In this document: piece after piece, positions 1-7,579 of the stretch
Layout of the letters: each line of letters opens with the position of its first letter
How positions within the stretch are numbered: position 1 is the first letter of the stretch
Assembly (NCBI GenBank): GCA_002382605.1
Contig: DFYG01000058.1
Span: 19,647 to 37,262 of the forward strand
Direction: 5' to 3'
Length of the DNA: 17,616 nt
DNA from: Synergistaceae bacterium UBA4088
GTDB taxonomy: Bacteria > Synergistota > Synergistia > Synergistales > Thermovirgaceae
Notes under the pieces: generated by a model
Database searches by the model: none
Told to the model about the DNA's origin: nothing
What the model saw: only the letters and a program-made list of their open reading frames with translations
Made by a program: the position numbers and the translations under genes

Positions 1-459
1 GTCAGCGTAAGGGATCATTCTTTGTCGCTTCTAAAAACACTCGGAGATAATGATAGAAATGGGCTCCCTGTGAGAGGGCTGAATATTTCGCCAGGAAAAC
101 CCACGATCGTCTCGGGTGATGGCTCGAAGAGAAAACTTGCGATCTGTCTTCCCGGACATCCGCTTTCATGTTCTGTTGTTACTGCAGTTTTCCTAATCCC
201 GCTATTGCGGACAATTTATTCCGGAAATCCTGATGATCTTTTCCGTAAGATCTTTCTTCCCGCTTCTATCGACATAATTGGGAAGAACGGAATCGAGGAG
301 TTTATTCCTGTGCGCATCGACCCCCGGGGCAAGGCCTTTCCGCTTTGGGGAAAATCGGGGTATGTCCTTGCGCTAAACACATCCGACGGCTTCATCAGAC
401 TTCCGGAAGAATCCGAAACGGTCCGCAGAGGCAATGATGTCGAGGTGTGGCTTTGGTAG
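1..459 (+). CDS. moeA: Molybdopterin molybdenumtransferase MoeA, 3' part (5' cut by window edge)
   Basis: MoeA inserts molybdate (or tungstate) into adenylylated molybdopterin, the last step of Mo/W cofactor synthesis in the cytoplasm. Only the C-terminal 152 residues are present; the frame is open from base 1, so the gene begins outside the window. Visible family signatures are SVRDHS near the start (the end of the MPT-binding core), GLNISPGKPTIV, and LPGHPLSCSVV, which corresponds to the usual LPGNPxSA loop. The last 70 or so residues form the expected C-terminal beta-barrel domain IV. It ends with TAG at 457-459 and overlaps the next MoeA by up to 13 bases, so the two are probably translationally coupled. 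I am sure of the family; which metal it uses cannot be told from sequence. Confidence 0.9.
   Translation, partial: VSVRDHSLSLLKTLGDNDRNGLPVRGLNISPGKPTIVSGDGSKRKLAICLPGHPLSCSVVTAVFLIPLLRTIYSGNPDDLFRKIFLPASIDIIGKNGIEEFIPVRIDPRGKAFPLWGKSGYVLALNTSDGFIRLPEESETVRRGNDVEVWLW
442..447 (+). promoter_or_regulatory. Ribosome binding site that favours the TTG start at 453
   Basis: GAGGTG lies 5 bases before TTG 453 but covers GTG 447, so it cannot serve the GTG. If the TTG is used, the overlap with the upstream moeA shrinks from 13 to 7 bases and the protein loses two residues. Choice based on spacing only. Confidence 0.45.
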
Positions 460-2363
460 AATTCAATGAACACGTTTCTCTCGAAACAGCCTGGGCGCTT
501 ATTCTGGAGAAAGTTTCCCCGGCCTTGAGATTGGAATGGGCGGACATTATTTCGAACTCACCTCTAAATATGGGAGTATTGGCTGAAGATATTATTTCGC
601 TTGAGAATCTTCCTCACTACCCGGCCTCTGCGGTCGATGGCTACGCACTGATGTCAGCTGACACCAACAGGGCATCTTCCTCGAGTCCACGATTTTTCTC
701 CGAAGGCCGGTATGTATGGGTCAATACCGGATCAAGGGTAGAGCGGCCTTTTGACTCGGTGGCAATGGTTGAAGATACCTTCATTGAAGGAGACTCTCTT
801 GGAGTAACAAGATCTCTGACCCAGGGGGATAACATTCGTCCCGAAGGAGAAGATGTCGCAAAAGGCCAGATAGTCGCAAGGAAAGGGGAGCCGGTTTCTT
901 CCTTCAACTTGCCACTTTTAATAGCCTCGGGTCATTCCCGGGTTCCTGTTATACGCCTCCCAAGGTCTATTTTCATCCCTACAGGGGATGAAATAGTTCA
1001 AGCCGGCAGATGGGTCAAGGGGGAAAACAGAATCGGAGACAAGGTCCCCGAGACCAACTCTCACATGTTGAAGGGATTATTCAGTGAGTGGGGATTTCCA
1101 CTTGAAGTTCACGACCTCCTTCCCGACGATCCGGAAACAATTAAAGAAGTTCTCGAAACCGCTATAGGCTTTTACGATCTTGTCATGGTGGGTGCAGGAA
1201 CAGCGAAGGGGAAACGGGATCACAGTGCCGAGGTGATAAGATCGATCGCCGATCCTGTCTTCAGGGGGGTCAGAATGAAACCCGGGAGACCGGTGATCAT
1301 GGGGATCTCCGGAAATATTCCGGTAGTGGCTCTCCCAGGCTTTCCGATGTCCTCTCTTGTTGCAGCCTGGACCGTTGTATTTCCCATCCTGCGCCGCCTT
1401 TGCGGAGAAAAGGAGATAACGGACCTTTCCAGAGCAATCGGAGCGACCGGGATAACTGAAACAAAACTCCTGAAGCATCATTCATCTCAGCAGGGTGTTT
1501 GCGAATGGTTGCGGCTGAAATGCGGAGAGATCGACGGAACAAAATTCTCCTGGCCGCTTTCCTCAGGAGCCAGCTCAATGTTTTCAATAGCCGATGCTGA
1601 TGGTTTTGCGCTTGTTGATGCTTCAACGCTGGAAATCCCCAAGGGAAACTCTCTTCATGTATGGATGAGGCAAAACGTGGATTGGGAAAAAAGACTTGTT
1701 TACCAGGGATCCAACGACCCGGCGATAGAGCGACTGGTTTCATTTCTCAGAGATCGCGGAGGGGATATGGCAATAAGATCGGTTGGGAGTCTCGGGGGAC
1801 TCGCCGCGATCTCACGCGGTGAAGGGCATATGGCTTCTTGCCATCTGCTGGATCCGGAAAATGGAACTTATAACGACAGCTATATCCTCGGTTTTCCGGG
1901 ATCAGCTGACTGGAAAAGGATAAAACTTTTCTGCAGAGAACAAGGATTTCTGGTCCAGAAGGGGAATCCAAGAGGTATCCTTTCAGTGAAGGATCTTTTT
2001 GTGGAAGGCGTTTCTTTTGTAAACCGCCAGCCCGGGGCCGGGACGAGAGTCCTTTTCGACCATCTCCTGAAGGAAGCCGGGGGCGAACCTGGGGCAGTAA
2101 ACGGTTACAATAACATAGCGGTTACCCATCTTGAAGCCTCTGCCAGAGTCTCAAATGGTTCGGCAGATGCGGCGCTCGGGATCCGGGCGGCCGCGGAGGC
2201 TTTCGGGAACGATTTCGTGCCGGTTACCGAGGAGCAGTTCGAGATAGTAATACCCGGACGGTTTCTCTCTCACCCAGGGGTCGGGATTTTATTGGAAGCC
2301 CTCATGGATAAGAAATGGAGGTCCGTGGTTGATGGCCTGGGAGGGTATATATGGACGTATTGA
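447..2363 (+). CDS. MoeA fused to a PBP-like (LysR substrate-binding-like) domain
   Basis: A two-part protein of 638 residues. Residues 1-405 are MoeA-like: SAVDGYA (61-67, with the conserved Asp64), GEDVAKG (134-140), PTGDEIV (178-184, with Glu182), the MPT-binding region near 245-260, and VALPGFPMSS (294-303). Residues 415-638 form a periplasmic-binding-protein-like domain with the signature RQPGAGTR (527-534). This architecture is known from archaea and anaerobic bacteria; the extra domain may bind oxyanions, but that is inference. It has no signal peptide, so it should be cytoplasmic. The usual GG-V-SVG-x-x-D loop is replaced by GAGTAKGKRDH (249-259), keeping the Asp (258). The GTG at 447 is the longest start; TTG at 453 fits the GAGGTG ribosome site better. 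It overlaps moaA by 13 bases. Confidence 0.88.
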   Translation: MALVEFNEHVSLETAWALILEKVSPALRLEWADIISNSPLNMGVLAEDIISLENLPHYPASAVDGYALMSADTNRASSSSPRFFSEGRYVWVNTGSRVERPFDSVAMVEDTFIEGDSLGVTRSLTQGDNIRPEGEDVAKGQIVARKGEPVSSFNLPLLIASGHSRVPVIRLPRSIFIPTGDEIVQAGRWVKGENRIGDKVPETNSHMLKGLFSEWGFPLEVHDLLPDDPETIKEVLETAIGFYDLVMVGAGTAKGKRDHSAEVIRSIADPVFRGVRMKPGRPVIMGISGNIPVVALPGFPMSSLVAAWTVVFPILRRLCGEKEITDLSRAIGATGITETKLLKHHSSQQGVCEWLRLKCGEIDGTKFSWPLSSGASSMFSIADADGFALVDASTLEIPKGNSLHVWMRQNVDWEKRLVYQGSNDPAIERLVSFLRDRGGDMAIRSVGSLGGLAAISRGEGHMASCHLLDPENGTYNDSYILGFPGSADWKRIKLFCREQGFLVQKGNPRGILSVKDLFVEGVSFVNRQPGAGTRVLFDHLLKEAGGEPGAVNGYNNIAVTHLEASARVSNGSADAALGIRAAAEAFGNDFVPVTEEQFEIVIPGRFLSHPGVGILLEALMDKKWRSVVDGLGGYIWTY

Positions 2364-3328
2364 AAGACAGATTCGCGAGACGACTGAACTACATAAGAAT
2401 ATCGATCACTGATCGGTGCAATTACCGGTGCGTTTACTGCATGCCTGAAGATGGCATCGAATGGATCCCTCACGAAAGGATAATCTCTTACGAGGAGATC
2501 ATTCTTCTTGCGCGCGTACTTAAGGATCTCGGGGTTGAAAAGATAAGATTCACAGGAGGTGAACCCCTTGTCAGAAAAGGTTTTTTTCAGTTCCTGGACG
2601 ACCTGAAAAAACAGGTTCCAGGTATACGCACAGTTCTGACCACCAACGGGAGCCTTATCAGGGCGTACTTTGAGCAGATAGCAAAATCACCGCTTTCCGG
2701 GGTTAATATCAGTCTCGATACACTTAACCCGGATCTTTTCCGCTTCATAACCAGGAACGGTTCACTTGAGGAGGTGACCTCAGGCATCAGAATGCTCTCT
2801 CAACAGAGAAATATGCCCATCAAACTCAACACGGTTCTCATGAAAGGCATAAACGATGAAGAGGTGCCCGCACTTGTCGATTTTGCCCACGAAATTGGAG
2901 TTCAGCTTCGTCTTATCGAATTTATGCCCCTGGACAACTCCGTCTGGAAAGGTGATCTCTTTGTTGCGGCATCCGAAATTTTTGGCAAGCTGCCTGAGCC
3001 CTTCCGTTGGGTCAGACAGGACAATTCCGGGGATCATAGTGCCGGACCTGCCAAGTACTATCGAAATTCACAGACAGGGCAGAATCTTGGTATCATCGAA
3101 TCCGTTTCACACCATTTTTGTGAAAGCTGCAACAGGCTCCGGGTCTCGGCAACAGGAGTCTTGAGGCCCTGCCTCTTTTCCGAAGTTGGAGTGGATCTCA
3201 GACCTGCTCTTATTGAAGGCGATCTTGAAAAGATAAAAATGCTTATTTTAGAGGGTGCTCTCAAAAAGCCGAAGTCTCTCAAGGGATTTGCACCCAGTTC
3301 AACACACATGTCCAGGGTAGGAGGATGA
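2351..3328 (+). CDS. moaA: GTP 3',8-cyclase MoaA (radical SAM)
   Basis: MoaA uses S-adenosylmethionine and two [4Fe-4S] clusters to convert GTP to 3',8-cyclo-7,8-dihydro-GTP, the first step of molybdopterin synthesis. The radical-SAM cluster motif CxxxCxxC is at Cys23, Cys27 and Cys30 (within DRCNYRCVYCMP), followed by FTGGEPL. The second, substrate-binding cluster is Cys257, Cys260 and Cys274 (CESCNRLR...RPC). The protein ends in the conserved Gly-Gly tail (SRVGG), so the 325-residue product is complete and of normal length. ATG 2351 is preceded by GGGAGGG at 2339-2345. It overlaps the end of the MoeA fusion by 13 bases and stops 3 bases before moaC, consistent with one transcript. The presence of both clusters suits an anaerobe. 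Confidence 0.97.
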   Translation: MDVLKDRFARRLNYIRISITDRCNYRCVYCMPEDGIEWIPHERIISYEEIILLARVLKDLGVEKIRFTGGEPLVRKGFFQFLDDLKKQVPGIRTVLTTNGSLIRAYFEQIAKSPLSGVNISLDTLNPDLFRFITRNGSLEEVTSGIRMLSQQRNMPIKLNTVLMKGINDEEVPALVDFAHEIGVQLRLIEFMPLDNSVWKGDLFVAASEIFGKLPEPFRWVRQDNSGDHSAGPAKYYRNSQTGQNLGIIESVSHHFCESCNRLRVSATGVLRPCLFSEVGVDLRPALIEGDLEKIKMLILEGALKKPKSLKGFAPSSTHMSRVGG

Positions 3329-3331
3329 GCC

Positions 3332-3817
3332 ATGGCCGGTTTTACCCATATTGACGAATCAGGAAGGCCCATTATGGTCGATGTCAGCGGTAAACGCAGC
3401 ACGATGCGCGAGGCTGTTGCCGAAGGGGTCGTCAGATTGCCCGAGAAGGTCAAAGATGCCATTATGGCTGGGAAAACTGTTAAGGGTGATGTTTTGAAAG
3501 TTGCTGAGATCGCTGGAATAATGGGAAGCAAGAGAACACCTGAACTTATTCCTCTTTGCCACCCGATCAGCCTGGATAAAGTTTCCGTTCAGTGTGATAT
3601 GGACGCTGCAAATAACCTGGTAAGGGTGATCTGCCAGGTAAGATCCCACGATGTCACCGGTGTTGAAATGGAAGCTCTTACGGGAGTATCGATCGCGGCC
3701 CTTACTTTGTATGACATGTGTAAAGGTATCGACAAGGGGATTTTGATAGAGAGTATCCGCCTTCTTCGAAAAAGCGGAGGAAAATCCGGAGAATATATTG
3801 CGGAGGATGATCTATGA
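3332..3817 (+). CDS. moaC: Cyclic pyranopterin monophosphate synthase MoaC
   Basis: MoaC turns the MoaA product into cyclic pyranopterin monophosphate. The 161-residue protein has the same length as E. coli MoaC, and the residues line up without shifts: Lys51 (KTVKGDVLK), His77 (IPLCHPI), Asp128 and Lys131 (LYDMCKGID) match the reported active-site residues. The family signatures FTHIDESG, MGSKRTPELIPLCHPI, and HDVTGVEMEALTGVS are all present. ATG 3332 follows a strong TAGGAGG (3318-3324) at 7 bases. The stop codon overlaps the start of the next gene as ATGA (3814-3817). It should act as a hexamer in the cytoplasm together with the upstream moaA. No anomalies seen. Confidence 0.97.
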   Translation: MAGFTHIDESGRPIMVDVSGKRSTMREAVAEGVVRLPEKVKDAIMAGKTVKGDVLKVAEIAGIMGSKRTPELIPLCHPISLDKVSVQCDMDAANNLVRVICQVRSHDVTGVEMEALTGVSIAALTLYDMCKGIDKGILIESIRLLRKSGGKSGEYIAEDDL

Positions 3818-4623
3818 GAAACAGAGTGCTCGGATTTTCAGGGCTTGAACCAGAATACCCGGTTGTTTTTATCCATGATAACTCTGAGAAAATTCCCCTT
3901 GTCAACGGTACCAGATTTGGAATCAGCCTTCAACGGCCAGGCAGGAAAGCCGATGAAGGAGAATTTGTTATAAGAGTGTCGGATCACGGTACGATCAACC
4001 CTGGTGATTTTATAGCCTTTTCAGGGGGAGTGATCCTTCAGGTTTTGCCGGAACGGAACGAACCATTCCGAATGACGGTTTCGAACAGGGGTTTTGTTGA
4101 AGTTTCCTCAACATTTGAAATATGGAGCCCGTTGCAAGCGGGAGTTCTTACTGTCAGCGATAAGGGGAGTCGCGGGGAAAGGATAGATACTTCCGGGCCT
4201 GCACTTGAAGTTGCCGCAAAAACGATCGGAGTTTCTACGTCCCAAAGGTCCATGGTCCCAGATGAAGTTGAATCAATAACCTCAGTATTAAATGATTGGA
4301 TATTCAAGGATAAACTTGATCTGATTTTGGTGACAGGCGGGACCGGCCTGTCACCGAGAGATGTGACTCCGGAAGCTCTTCTGATGATCGGAGGTAAGGA
4401 GGTCCCTGGAATAGGCGAATACATGAGGTGGAAGACCTCCTTTGAAAACGGGAGATCGATACTTTCAAGATCTCTGGCAGTAGCATGTGAAAAGACTCTC
4501 GTCATTTCTCTTCCTGGAAGCGAGAGAGGATCTGTTCAATGCTTTAACTCCGTGGCTCCTGTCCTGAGACATGCAATTGAGATACTTTCGGGAAGGGGAG
4601 AGGATTGCGGCAAGCAACATTGA
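3814..4623 (+). CDS. MogA/MoaB-type molybdopterin adenylyltransferase with N-terminal extension
   Basis: Residues 109-262 form a MogA/MoaB domain, which adenylylates molybdopterin before metal insertion by MoeA. Evidence: AGVLTVSDKGSRGE (109-122), the two expected catalytic aspartates in VPDE (Asp150) and PRDVTPEA (Asp183), the GGTG loop (175-178), PGIGEYMR (198-205), and ISLPGS (231-236). Residues 1-108 are extra. Within them, GEFVIRVSDHGTINPGDFI (49-67) resembles the C-terminal end of MOSC domains, but the stretch is too short for a full MOSC and contains no cysteine. MOSC-MogA fusions exist in anaerobes, so this may be a reduced version; that is inference. ATG 3814 follows GGAGGA (3802-3807) and overlaps moaC by 4 bases. 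The adenylyltransferase call is secure; the N-terminal identity is not. Confidence 0.9.
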   Translation: MRNRVLGFSGLEPEYPVVFIHDNSEKIPLVNGTRFGISLQRPGRKADEGEFVIRVSDHGTINPGDFIAFSGGVILQVLPERNEPFRMTVSNRGFVEVSSTFEIWSPLQAGVLTVSDKGSRGERIDTSGPALEVAAKTIGVSTSQRSMVPDEVESITSVLNDWIFKDKLDLILVTGGTGLSPRDVTPEALLMIGGKEVPGIGEYMRWKTSFENGRSILSRSLAVACEKTLVISLPGSERGSVQCFNSVAPVLRHAIEILSGRGEDCGKQH

Positions 4624-4650
4624 ATATTACCCGGGAGGGAGGTCCGCGAC

Positions 4651-5535
4651 ATGAAGGAACCCCTCGTAAAAAAGGTTAAAAGATGCATTATTATTACCGG
4701 AATGTCCGGCGGAGGGAAATCAACCGCCCTTCATATGCTTGAAGACCTCGGCTATTACGCGATCGAGAACATTCCTCCAACCTTGCTCCCTCAGCTGATA
4801 CAGGTTCTGAGCAAACACGAAGAAGCCGTTCATAACGGAGTGGCAGCCGTAGTGGATGTCCGGGGCGAAAGTCTCTTGAAAAACCTCCAGGCAGTAGTAG
4901 AAAATCTCCGAAAAAAGGGACTTGATCTGAGGGTCATTTTCCTCGATGCGTCGGACTCCACCCTGGTAAAACGTTTTGAGGAGACCCGCAGACGGCACCC
5001 ACTCTCGTCCGATTCGACAATATTGGGAGCAATAAGCATGGAAAGGTCAGAACTTGCCCACATTCACGAAATAGCGGATGCGGTTGTTGACACTTCGGCC
5101 ATGTCGTTGTCCGAATTACGCCGGGAGATTCTTGCCAAAATTGAGATCTCTGAGGGCCCTCTTTCGATTATTTTCACTTCATTCGGGTTCAAGTACGGCA
5201 TCCCGGCCGACAGTGATTATGTTATTGATGTCCGTTTTCTTCCAAACCCGTTTTACGAACCCTCTTTGCGAGCTTTGTCAGGCAAAGACAATGAGGTTGG
5301 GGAGTTTATAAAATCTTCAGGTGAAATTGCGGATTTTATCGAGGAACTCTTTACCTTTTTCGATCTTGTTTTCAATTTATACAGCAATACCGGGAAAAAT
5401 CTTGTCCATATTGCGGTAGGATGCACTGGAGGGAGGCACAGATCTGTGGCTGTTGCCGAGTGGCTTTGCTCCCGCTTCCCTGGAAACTCGATAGTGATGC
5501 ACCGGGATATAGAGAAGGAAACGGTGCTTTTATGA
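4651..5535 (+). CDS. rapZ: RapZ/YvcJ-family nucleotide-binding protein
   Basis: The RapZ/YvcJ family are P-loop proteins; in E. coli RapZ is an RNA adaptor that controls glucosamine-6-phosphate synthase, and in Bacillus YvcJ hydrolyses GTP. The Walker A motif GMSGGGKST is at residues 17-25. The C-terminal domain carries the signatures FGFKYGIPADSDYVIDVRF, RFLPNPFY, GCTGGRHRSVAVAE (257-270, with Cys258 and His263) and MHRDIEK (283-289). At 294 residues it is of normal length. ATG 4651 has GGAGGT at 4638-4643. It starts 27 bases after the mogA-like gene with no visible terminator between, so read-through is likely. It overlaps yvcK by ATGA (5532-5535). Its exact role outside model organisms is unknown; the conserved trio with yvcK and whiA points to envelope precursor or growth control. 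Confidence 0.95.
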   Translation: MKEPLVKKVKRCIIITGMSGGGKSTALHMLEDLGYYAIENIPPTLLPQLIQVLSKHEEAVHNGVAAVVDVRGESLLKNLQAVVENLRKKGLDLRVIFLDASDSTLVKRFEETRRRHPLSSDSTILGAISMERSELAHIHEIADAVVDTSAMSLSELRREILAKIEISEGPLSIIFTSFGFKYGIPADSDYVIDVRFLPNPFYEPSLRALSGKDNEVGEFIKSSGEIADFIEELFTFFDLVFNLYSNTGKNLVHIAVGCTGGRHRSVAVAEWLCSRFPGNSIVMHRDIEKETVLL

Positions 5536-6671
5536 ACTGGTGGTCAGCATTTACCATAGGGCTTCTTTTGGGCGGGATCATGGCACTACTGGCGGCGCGT
5601 CTCTTCCATGACGAAGAGGAGCACGATGAGGTTTCACCGTCTTATGGAAAAAACGGATCCATCATGGTTAAGGCTTTTCAGCACAAGGTTTCTCAGGGCC
5701 CTGAAATTGCTGCGATCGGCGGAGGAACCGGCCTTTCAACCCTCTTGTCGGGGCTTAAACCCTACACTCGGAACATAACAGCCATTGTGACAGTTACAGA
5801 CGAGGGTGGGAGTTCCGGTCGCCTGCGCGGAGAGTGGGGAGTCCTTCCACCGGGGGATGTGAGGAACTGTATGGTTGCTCTTGCTGAAAACGACAGCGCG
5901 CTTAATAGAATTCTCAACTTCAGATTTGACCGCGGCGAGCTAAAAGGGCACAGCCTTGGAAATCTTATTCTTCTAGCGGTTACCGAGATGACCGGAGACT
6001 TCAGGAAGGCTGTGGAGGAGCTGAACAACCTTCTCGCAATAAGAGGAAAGGTAATACCGGTAACAACAGAATCAATCACGCTATGCGGAAAGACGGGCAA
6101 AGGGGAGTACTTGCGTGGTGAACTTGAAATATCAAGGCTGGGGAGCAAAATGGAATCTGTTTGGCTTGAGCCTGGCGACGCTGCACCTGCCCCTGACGCC
6201 ATTCTTGCCATTGAAAACGCTGACATTGTTGTTCTTGGACCCGGAAGCCTCTTTACCAGCATTATACCCAATCTCCTGTTTCATGATGTTTCTGAGGCCC
6301 TTCGGAGATCCCAGGCTCCAAAGATATATGTTGCGAATCTAATGACCCAGCCGGGAGAGACCGCCGGAATGGGGATAATTGATCACGTCAGATGGATAAT
6401 TCGTACTTCGGGAACAACCCCGGACTACGTTATAGCCAGCGACGGGATCATTCCATCGGGGCTCCTGGATCTTTACCTCACAGCCGGTGCGGAGCCACTT
6501 CTCCTGGATGAGGAACAGAAAAACACATTGATGGTCATGGGATCAAAAGTGATCATTTCCGATTTTCTGAACGTATCTGAGGGTAATATCAGACACAACA
6601 GTCTGAAGATAGCAGAGATATTGGTCCGGATAGCTCGTGAGGAAAAGGATGCCTCCAAATGGAAAAACTGA
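5532..6671 (+). CDS. yvcK: YvcK/CofD-like protein with N-terminal membrane anchor
   Basis: YvcK (GlmR) proteins bind UDP-N-acetylglucosamine and affect carbon flow into peptidoglycan; they share the CofD/2-phospholactate transferase fold. Signatures visible: IGGGTGLSTLL (62-72), TVTDEGGSSGRLR (87-99), PPGDVRNC (106-113) and LGPGSLFTSIIPNLL. Residues 4-24 are strongly hydrophobic (WWSAFTIGLLLGG then IMALLAARLF), predicting one membrane segment, followed by an acidic linker (HDEEEHDE) before the catalytic-type core at about residue 58. ATG 5532 is chosen although the frame is open upstream to 5421, because it overlaps the rapZ stop as ATGA and removes a segment that lies wholly inside rapZ; its ribosome site is weak. 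It ends 13 bases inside whiA. Membrane attachment is inferred from hydrophobicity only. Confidence 0.93.
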   Translation: MNWWSAFTIGLLLGGIMALLAARLFHDEEEHDEVSPSYGKNGSIMVKAFQHKVSQGPEIAAIGGGTGLSTLLSGLKPYTRNITAIVTVTDEGGSSGRLRGEWGVLPPGDVRNCMVALAENDSALNRILNFRFDRGELKGHSLGNLILLAVTEMTGDFRKAVEELNNLLAIRGKVIPVTTESITLCGKTGKGEYLRGELEISRLGSKMESVWLEPGDAAPAPDAILAIENADIVVLGPGSLFTSIIPNLLFHDVSEALRRSQAPKIYVANLMTQPGETAGMGIIDHVRWIIRTSGTTPDYVIASDGIIPSGLLDLYLTAGAEPLLLDEEQKNTLMVMGSKVIISDFLNVSEGNIRHNSLKIAEILVRIAREEKDASKWKN

Positions 6672-7552
6672 AAACAATAATGTGGGATGAATGGAGCAGC
6701 GTCAAGATCAATGCCGGGGAAACGTCATCAAGAGAGATCGGAGGGATACTTTCAAGCCTGCCTTCGAAAGCCGAAGGATCCTTACTGAAATTTTACAGCA
6801 GTCGGCTTTTTGTATTCAGGAGACTTAAGAATCTCTGGTATTCGTCAGAGTGGGTACAATGCGGAGATTTTTCTTCAAGCCTTGTTATACCCGACGACAT
6901 GAAGGGGCGCGTTTCCCTGAAAATTGATTGTCTTTCCGCCCGCGGCCTTTTGGCCCGTTTTGGTGGAGTGTCGAGAGCAACGATCGATTCATGGAACTGG
7001 TTAAGGGGGGCTTTCGGATCATGCGGTTCTCTTTTTCTTCCCAAAACCGGATATTACATGGTGTTCAGGCTTTCTTCGAAATCATGGGAAAAACTTGAAA
7101 CCAGTGTAACCAGAGTTTTAAGGATGAACAGGATACCCTTCAGGAGCAGAAGGAGGTACGGTTTCAGAGAGATCGTCATCAGGGATCAGTCTGCAATTGT
7201 CGGAATGCTTTCCAATATGCTACTTTTCCGGACTTCCCTTATACTTGAAGAAAAGGCTATGCTTAGGTCACTCCGGGATCGGGCCAACAAGATAGTAAAT
7301 TGTGATTCCTCGAATATAAGAAGAACGGTAGAAGCCGCAGAAAGGCAGATCGAGGCAGCACGGGGGCTGTTTGAAAGTGGAAAGATATTATCTTTGCCCG
7401 ATACGCTGAGAGATGTAATTACTGCAAGAATTGAGAACCCGGCTGCAACAATGAAGGAACTCGGGGAGTATCTTCTGCACCCTGTCAGCAAGAGTACTAT
7501 CGAATACAGGTGGAGGAAAATCGAAAAGTTGGCCTCGAAGGCTGACGAATGA
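6659..7552 (+). CDS. whiA: WhiA-like DNA-binding protein
   Basis: WhiA is a conserved regulator that combines a LAGLIDADG homing-endonuclease-like fold with a C-terminal helix-turn-helix; it controls sporulation in Streptomyces and affects division and chromosome segregation in Bacillus. Here the N-terminal block (about 10-100) begins with the typical WDEWSSVKINAGE and REIGGILSSL. The endonuclease-like segment at 115-136 (RGAFGSCGSLFLP, YYMVF) is recognisable but eroded relative to the common RGAFLAGGS form. ANKIVNCDSSNIRRTVEAA (209-227) is a family hallmark, and 244-292 carry the helix-turn-helix, including ELGEYLLHPVSKSTIEYRW. The 297-residue length is slightly short for the family. ATG 6659 overlaps yvcK by 13 bases, with AGGAAAAGG-type pairing just upstream. 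The family call is firm; target genes are unknown. Confidence 0.93.
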   Translation: MEKLKTIMWDEWSSVKINAGETSSREIGGILSSLPSKAEGSLLKFYSSRLFVFRRLKNLWYSSEWVQCGDFSSSLVIPDDMKGRVSLKIDCLSARGLLARFGGVSRATIDSWNWLRGAFGSCGSLFLPKTGYYMVFRLSSKSWEKLETSVTRVLRMNRIPFRSRRRYGFREIVIRDQSAIVGMLSNMLLFRTSLILEEKAMLRSLRDRANKIVNCDSSNIRRTVEAAERQIEAARGLFESGKILSLPDTLRDVITARIENPAATMKELGEYLLHPVSKSTIEYRWRKIEKLASKADE

Positions 7553-7579
7553 AAATCCAATAATGGGGGGCTGATCGTA

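Noticed and set aside
5421..5531. Longer start for yvcK
   Set aside because: The extra 37 residues are a shadow of rapZ; the ATGA overlap at 5532 is the normal coupled arrangement.
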